The notes under the pieces were generated by a model that had not been told where the DNA came from, searched no databases, and was given only the letters and a program-made list of their open reading frames with translations. Below are positions 49,676 to 52,992 of a stretch of DNA of 52,992 bases, piece by piece. The DNA comes from Pelomonas sp. CA6 (GTDB lineage: Bacteria; Pseudomonadota; Gammaproteobacteria; Burkholderiales; Burkholderiaceae_C): assembly GCF_022549225.1 (NCBI RefSeq), contig NZ_JAKZFD010000018.1:1-52992 (forward strand), in the 5' to 3' direction. A program made the translations under genes and the position numbers. Every line of letters starts with the position of its first letter. Position 1 is the first letter of the stretch.

Positions 49676-50719
49676 ATGAGCTTCCAGGTCACCGTCCAAC
49701 CCAGCGAACGCGTCTACGCCGTCGAGGCCGACGAAACCCTTCTGGCCGCCGCCATCCGCGAAGGCATCGGCCTGCCCTATGGCTGCAAGGACGGGGCCTG
49801 CGGCTCCTGCAAGTGCCGCCTGCTCGAAGGCCAGGTCCAGCTCGGGCCGCACCAGCCCAAGGCGCTCAGCGAAGAGGAGCGCGCGCAGGGCCTGATCCTG
49901 ACCTGCTGCGCCCGGCCGCAGAGCGATGTCGTGCTGGAGGCCCGCACCGTGCCCGGCGCCGGCCAGTTCCCGGTGCTCAAGCTGCCCAGCCGCGTGATCT
50001 CCATCACCCGGCCCACGGCCGACGTCGCCGTGCTGCGCCTGCAGCTGCCGGCCAATCAGAATTTCCAGTTCCATGCCGGCCAGTACGTCGAGTTCATTCT
50101 GCGCGACGGCTCGCGCCGCAGCTACTCCATGGCCAACGCGCCCAGCCACCTGGGCACGCCGGCCGCGATCGAGCTGCACATCCGCCACATGCCCGGCGGC
50201 AAGTTCACCGACCACGTCTTCGGGGCGATGAAGGAGAAAGACATCCTGCGCATGGAAGGCCCGTTCGGCAGCTTCTTCCTGCGCGAGGATTCGGCGCGTC
50301 CCATCGTGCTGCTGGCCTCCGGCACCGGATTCGCGCCGATCAAGGCCATGCTGGAGCACATCCAGGCCAAGGGCCTGAGGCGCCCCATCCATCTCTACTG
50401 GGGCTGCCGCAGCAAGGCGGACCTCTACCTGGATGACTGGGCCCACCAGACCGCCGCCACGATGGGCGCCCAGCTGCGCTACATCCCGGTGCTGTCCGAG
50501 CCCAAGCCGGAAGACGGCTGGACCGGCCGCACCGGCTTCGTCCACCAGGCCGTGATGGCCGACCTGCCCGACCTGAGCGGCCACGAGATCTATGCCTGCG
50601 GCGCGCCGGCCATGGTGAACGCCGCGCAGGCCGACTTCGTCGCCCGCTGCGGCCTGCCCGAGGACGCCTTCTACGCCGACGCCTTCACCTCCGAGGCCGA
50701 CAAGCAGAACCCGGTCTGA
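49676..50719 (+). CDS. 2Fe-2S ferredoxin-NAD(P)H reductase flavoprotein (CDP-6-deoxyglucoseen reductase-like)
   Basis: A 347-aa electron-transfer protein. The N-terminal plant-type 2Fe-2S domain has CKDGACGSCKC (Cys37, Cys42, Cys45) and LTCCARP (Cys77). The ferredoxin-reductase part has RSYSMANAPS for FAD, ASGTGFAPIKAML for NAD(P)H and YACGAPAMV near the end. Annotation pipelines often call this CDP-6-deoxy-delta-3,4-glucoseen reductase; without sugar genes nearby, a general NAD(P)H-ferredoxin-type reductase is the safer name. Confidence 0.86.
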   Translation: MSFQVTVQPSERVYAVEADETLLAAAIREGIGLPYGCKDGACGSCKCRLLEGQVQLGPHQPKALSEEERAQGLILTCCARPQSDVVLEARTVPGAGQFPVLKLPSRVISITRPTADVAVLRLQLPANQNFQFHAGQYVEFILRDGSRRSYSMANAPSHLGTPAAIELHIRHMPGGKFTDHVFGAMKEKDILRMEGPFGSFFLREDSARPIVLLASGTGFAPIKAMLEHIQAKGLRRPIHLYWGCRSKADLYLDDWAHQTAATMGAQLRYIPVLSEPKPEDGWTGRTGFVHQAVMADLPDLSGHEIYACGAPAMVNAAQADFVARCGLPEDAFYADAFTSEADKQNPV

Positions 50720-50815
50720 CCGTTCGCGGGCCGCGGCGGGCCCATGCCGCCGCGCCTCGCACGTGTCCCCAGGCCCATGCAGCCTGACGCGACGCCGCAG
50801 CGGCATACTCGGGTC

Positions 50816-51568
50816 ATGCAGCAGTTTCCCCCGCCCTACTCCAGCGCCGCGCAGTTCCAGGCCCAGCTCCAGGAACTGGGGCATACCGTCATCGCACCCG
50901 AGAGCCTGACGCACTGGCTGGGCATCGCGCCCGAGGCTCTGAAAGCCCTCGAGCCCTACTGGGACGATCTGCCGCCGGACACCTATCTGCGCGACGGAGG
51001 CCGCTACCGCTTCCGCCGCCATGCCAGCCTCATCATCGACCGCGCCGCGGCGGCAGGGCAAGACCTGACCCTGGCGCCGCACCGCCCGCACTGGCAACCG
51101 CTGGACTACAACGCACTGCACGGCGGCATTGAGCGCCACTTCCAGCCCGTCCATGCGTCCCTGCTCGGGCTGCCGGCCTGGCATGCGCTGCTGCTGGGGC
51201 TGGCCGAGGTGGCCGACCGGCTGCGCGGCGCCCGGCGCTGGTATGCCGAGGCGCACCAGTTCCGCATCGACACCACGGACGGCATCGGCCGCCCCACGCC
51301 AGAGGGCGCGCACCGCGACGGCGTGGATCTGGTCGCCGTCTTCATGATCGCCCGCGTCGGGATCAAGGGCGGCGAGTCGCGCGTCTTCGAGGCCAGCGGC
51401 CCGCGCGGCCAGCGCTTCACGATGACCGAGCCCTGGACCCTGCTGCTGCTGGACGACCTGCGCGTGATCCACGAAACCACACCCATCCAGCCTGCGGACA
51501 ACGCCCACCCGGGCCACCGCGACACGCTGGTGGTCACGCTGCGCAGCGGGGGCTTTCTGGGGCCATGA
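50816..51568 (+). CDS. 2-oxoglutarate/Fe(II) dioxygenase (BsmA/isoleucine dioxygenase family)
   Basis: A 250-aa protein of the 2OG-Fe dioxygenase family that includes BsmA and bacterial L-isoleucine 4-hydroxylase. The iron ligands are HxD (His166, Asp168 in EGAHRDGVD) and probably His219 (RVIHETTPI), with an Arg later (HRDTLVVTLR) for 2-oxoglutarate. The gene lies 180 bp before a leucine-dehydrogenase-type gene on the same strand, so a free amino acid substrate is plausible. The ATG at 50816 gives the family N-terminus. Confidence 0.83.
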   Translation: MQQFPPPYSSAAQFQAQLQELGHTVIAPESLTHWLGIAPEALKALEPYWDDLPPDTYLRDGGRYRFRRHASLIIDRAAAAGQDLTLAPHRPHWQPLDYNALHGGIERHFQPVHASLLGLPAWHALLLGLAEVADRLRGARRWYAEAHQFRIDTTDGIGRPTPEGAHRDGVDLVAVFMIARVGIKGGESRVFEASGPRGQRFTMTEPWTLLLLDDLRVIHETTPIQPADNAHPGHRDTLVVTLRSGGFLGP

Positions 51569-51748
51569 CCCCTCGTCGGAGGGGGGCCGCGTTGCGGGCA
51601 ATGCAAAGCTTGCATGAGTCCCCGGGGCGGCTCGCGCACTCGGACCTGCGCGCGGCCCTACACTGAGGCACCCGGCGCCACAAGCGCGCGGGCCGCGACC
51701 GGCGTGCCCCGCGCCGCCGGTTTCCATCGCATCACAAGTGCCGCTCCC
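51569..51748. other. Intergenic region before the leucine-dehydrogenase-type gene, with inverted repeats
   Basis: A hairpin CCCCTC-GTCG-GAGGGG (51569-51584) directly after the dioxygenase stop may end that transcript. A 15-bp inverted repeat ATGCAA-AGC-TTGCAT (51601-51615) may be an operator. A TACACT (51659-51664) is a possible -10 for the next gene. Confidence 0.4.
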
Positions 51749-52861
51749 ATGAACGCTCTCACCGACATCGTCCGCGCCCTTTCCGCTGGCGCCTCCGCCG
51801 ACTCCCTGCCCACCTCGCTGTTCGGCCTGCCCGACCAAGCCCCGCACGAGCGCGTGCTGCTGGCCGCCGATCCGCAGACCGGGCTGAAGGCCATCCTGGC
51901 CGTGCACAGCACCGCCCGCGGCCCGGCCTTCGGGGGCTGCCGTTTCTGGAGCTATGACAACGAGCTGGCCGCGCTGAACGACGCGCTGCGCCTGTCGCAG
52001 GGCATGAGCCTGAAGAACGCGCTGGCCCAGCTGCCCTTCGGCGGCGGCAAGGCCGTGATCATCAAGCCGGCCGGCTCCTTCGACCGTCCCGCGCTGTTCG
52101 CCGCCTTCGGCCGCGCCGTGCAGTCGCTCGACGGCGCCTACATCACTGCCGAGGACGTGGGCACCACCACCGCCGACATGCTGGGCATGCAGGCGCACAC
52201 CCGGTTCGTGTCCGGCATCCCGCGCGAGGGCGCGTTCGGCGGCGACCCCAGCCCCAAGACCGCCTATGGCGTGTTCGTTTCCATCGACGAAGGCGTGAAG
52301 CGCGTGCTGGGCCGCCAGTCGCTGGATGGCGTGCGTGTCGCGCTGCAGGGCCTGGGCGCGGTGGGCTGGCACCTGGCTGAATTCCTGCACAAAGCCGGCG
52401 CCCAGCTGGTCGTGGCCGACGTCAACGCCGAGAAGGTGCAGCGCGCCCAGGCCGAACTGGGTGCCACCGCGGTGGGGGTGAACGAGATCCTGGCGGTCCA
52501 GGCCGACGTGCTCGCGCCCTGCGCGCTGGGCGCGGTGCTGAACGGCAGCAGCATCCCCGCGATCCAGGCCAAGCTGATCGCGGGCGCGGCGAACAACCAG
52601 CTGGCCACCGTGGCCGACGGCGACGCGCTGCAGGCCCGTGGCATCACCTACCTGCCCGACTACCTGGTCAATGCCGGCGGCATCATCAGCGTGGCCCGCG
52701 AGTACCGCAACGAAGGCGAAGAGTCCCAGGTGATGGCCGAGGTGGGCCAGATCCGCGGCCGCGTCGCCGAGCTGCTGGAGCGCGTGCGCATCGGTGGCCT
52801 GACTCCCGCCCGCGAAGCCGACACCTGGGCCCGCTCGCTGCTGGTCAAGCCGGCCGCCTGA
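51749..52861 (+). CDS. Glu/Leu/Phe/Val dehydrogenase family protein (leucine dehydrogenase type)
   Basis: A 370-aa NAD-dependent amino-acid dehydrogenase, close in length to leucine/valine dehydrogenases and shorter than glutamate dehydrogenases. GMSLKNALAQLPFGGGK carries the substrate and catalytic Lys (Lys89, Lys101). GPAFGGCRFW binds substrate; GLGAVGWHLAEFL is the dinucleotide motif; NAGGIISVAREY is typical near the C-terminus. It reversibly deaminates branched-chain amino acids. Neighbours, a dioxygenase and a branched-chain transporter, agree with that. Confidence 0.86.
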   Translation: MNALTDIVRALSAGASADSLPTSLFGLPDQAPHERVLLAADPQTGLKAILAVHSTARGPAFGGCRFWSYDNELAALNDALRLSQGMSLKNALAQLPFGGGKAVIIKPAGSFDRPALFAAFGRAVQSLDGAYITAEDVGTTTADMLGMQAHTRFVSGIPREGAFGGDPSPKTAYGVFVSIDEGVKRVLGRQSLDGVRVALQGLGAVGWHLAEFLHKAGAQLVVADVNAEKVQRAQAELGATAVGVNEILAVQADVLAPCALGAVLNGSSIPAIQAKLIAGAANNQLATVADGDALQARGITYLPDYLVNAGGIISVAREYRNEGEESQVMAEVGQIRGRVAELLERVRIGGLTPAREADTWARSLLVKPAA

Positions 52862-52883
52862 GCACCATTTCGCTCAGCAAGAC

Positions 52884-52911
52884 AAAGGCAGCCCGCGGGC
52901 TGCCTTTTTTT
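52884..52911. terminator. Strong bidirectional terminator after the amino-acid dehydrogenase gene
   Basis: A perfect 24-bp palindrome (arms AAAGGCAGCCCG / CGGGCTGCCTTT) followed by T residues on the plus strand, 22 bp past the stop. On the minus strand it lies after the transporter gene's stop and ends in TTTGTC. Confidence 0.85.
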
Positions 52912-52955
52912 GTCGCGGTGCCAGGTCTTGCGCTCCGGAGCGCCAAGCCCGGGCC

Positions 52956-52992
52956 TTACTCGCCCAGATAGGCGGCGCGCACCTTGGGGTCG
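52956..52992 (-). CDS. Branched-chain amino-acid ABC transporter ATP-binding protein, C-terminal end only
   Basis: The minus strand encodes DPKVRAAYLGE followed by TAA, the typical C-terminal end (xVxxAYLGE) of LivF/LivG ATPases. The rest lies beyond the window. It ends convergently with the leucine-dehydrogenase-type gene across a strong terminator. Confidence 0.75.
   Translation of the reverse strand, partial: DPKVRAAYLGE

Noticed and set aside
49610-52390. A 926-codon minus-strand frame opposite the flavoprotein, dioxygenase and dehydrogenase genes
   Set aside because: Ala/Gly/Arg/His/Gln-rich, no domain signature, and antisense to three recognisable enzymes.

Overview
The window is high-GC DNA (roughly two thirds G+C by eye) that reads as a stretch of chromosome from a Burkholderiales betaproteobacterium, most like the Roseateles/Rubrivivax/Leptothrix group. 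The pointers are the GntR-sdhCDAB-sdhE-gltA block facing mdh-CoA lyase-acnB, the form of the U32/TrhP protein, and the CDP-6-deoxyglucoseen-reductase-type flavoprotein. The placement is inference; no 16S gene is present. Coding density is high, and very long antisense shadow frames are common because of the base composition. I see no insertion sequence, CRISPR array or prophage.

Layout. (1) 0-4.4 kb, minus strand: a LacI-type regulator, a fused ribokinase-nucleoside hydrolase and an MTA/SAH-type deaminase form a tight nucleoside-salvage operon, with a 20-bp palindromic operator in front. (2) 4.4-17 kb: a TCA-cycle block. On the minus strand are a GntR/UTRA regulator, sdhC, sdhD, sdhA, sdhB, sdhE and gltA. 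On the plus strand are mdh, a CitE-like lyase, a small exported protein, a vapBC-type toxin-antitoxin pair and acnB. (3) 17-24.8 kb: a Wzi-like outer-membrane protein, a DUF3592 membrane protein, a U32/TrhP tRNA-modification protein, and a GbsR-type regulator with its palindromic operator followed by an SDR-DoxX-like-DUF2269 operon. (4) 24.8-30.4 kb: periplasmic CpdB, then a signalling cluster on the minus strand. This cluster has a PAS-GGDEF-EAL protein, a 98-residue flagellar-axial-like mini-protein behind a near-perfect sigma-28 promoter, and a PAS-GGDEF protein whose active site is lost but whose c-di-GMP I-site is kept. (5) 30.5-39.6 kb: exonuclease I, PBP1A, a FabH-like synthase, guaC with a structured leader, and an operon of a His-rich Spy/CpxP-like protein, a ferredoxin and a two-component system whose kinase also has a His/Trp-rich tail. 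(6) 39.7-46 kb: valS, a degenerate 2-hydroxyacid dehydrogenase homologue, galU, tusA, cysM and tRNA-Leu(CAA). (7) 46-53 kb: a chemoreceptor, a rhomboid protease, an NAD(P)-binding epimerase-like protein, a ferredoxin-reductase flavoprotein, a 2-oxoglutarate/Fe dioxygenase, a leucine-dehydrogenase-type enzyme and the 3' end of a branched-chain amino-acid ABC transporter ATPase gene.

Most of the window is housekeeping. The parts most worth attention are: the ribokinase-nucleoside hydrolase fusion; the sigma-28 mini-protein beside a probable c-di-GMP receptor; the His-rich Spy-like/ferredoxin/two-component operon; the guaC leader, whose long-range stem ends over the ribosome-binding region; the dehydrogenase homologue with its catalytic Arg and His exchanged; and the dioxygenase next to a branched-chain amino-acid dehydrogenase. 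Functions are inferred from motifs and neighbours. No database search was run.
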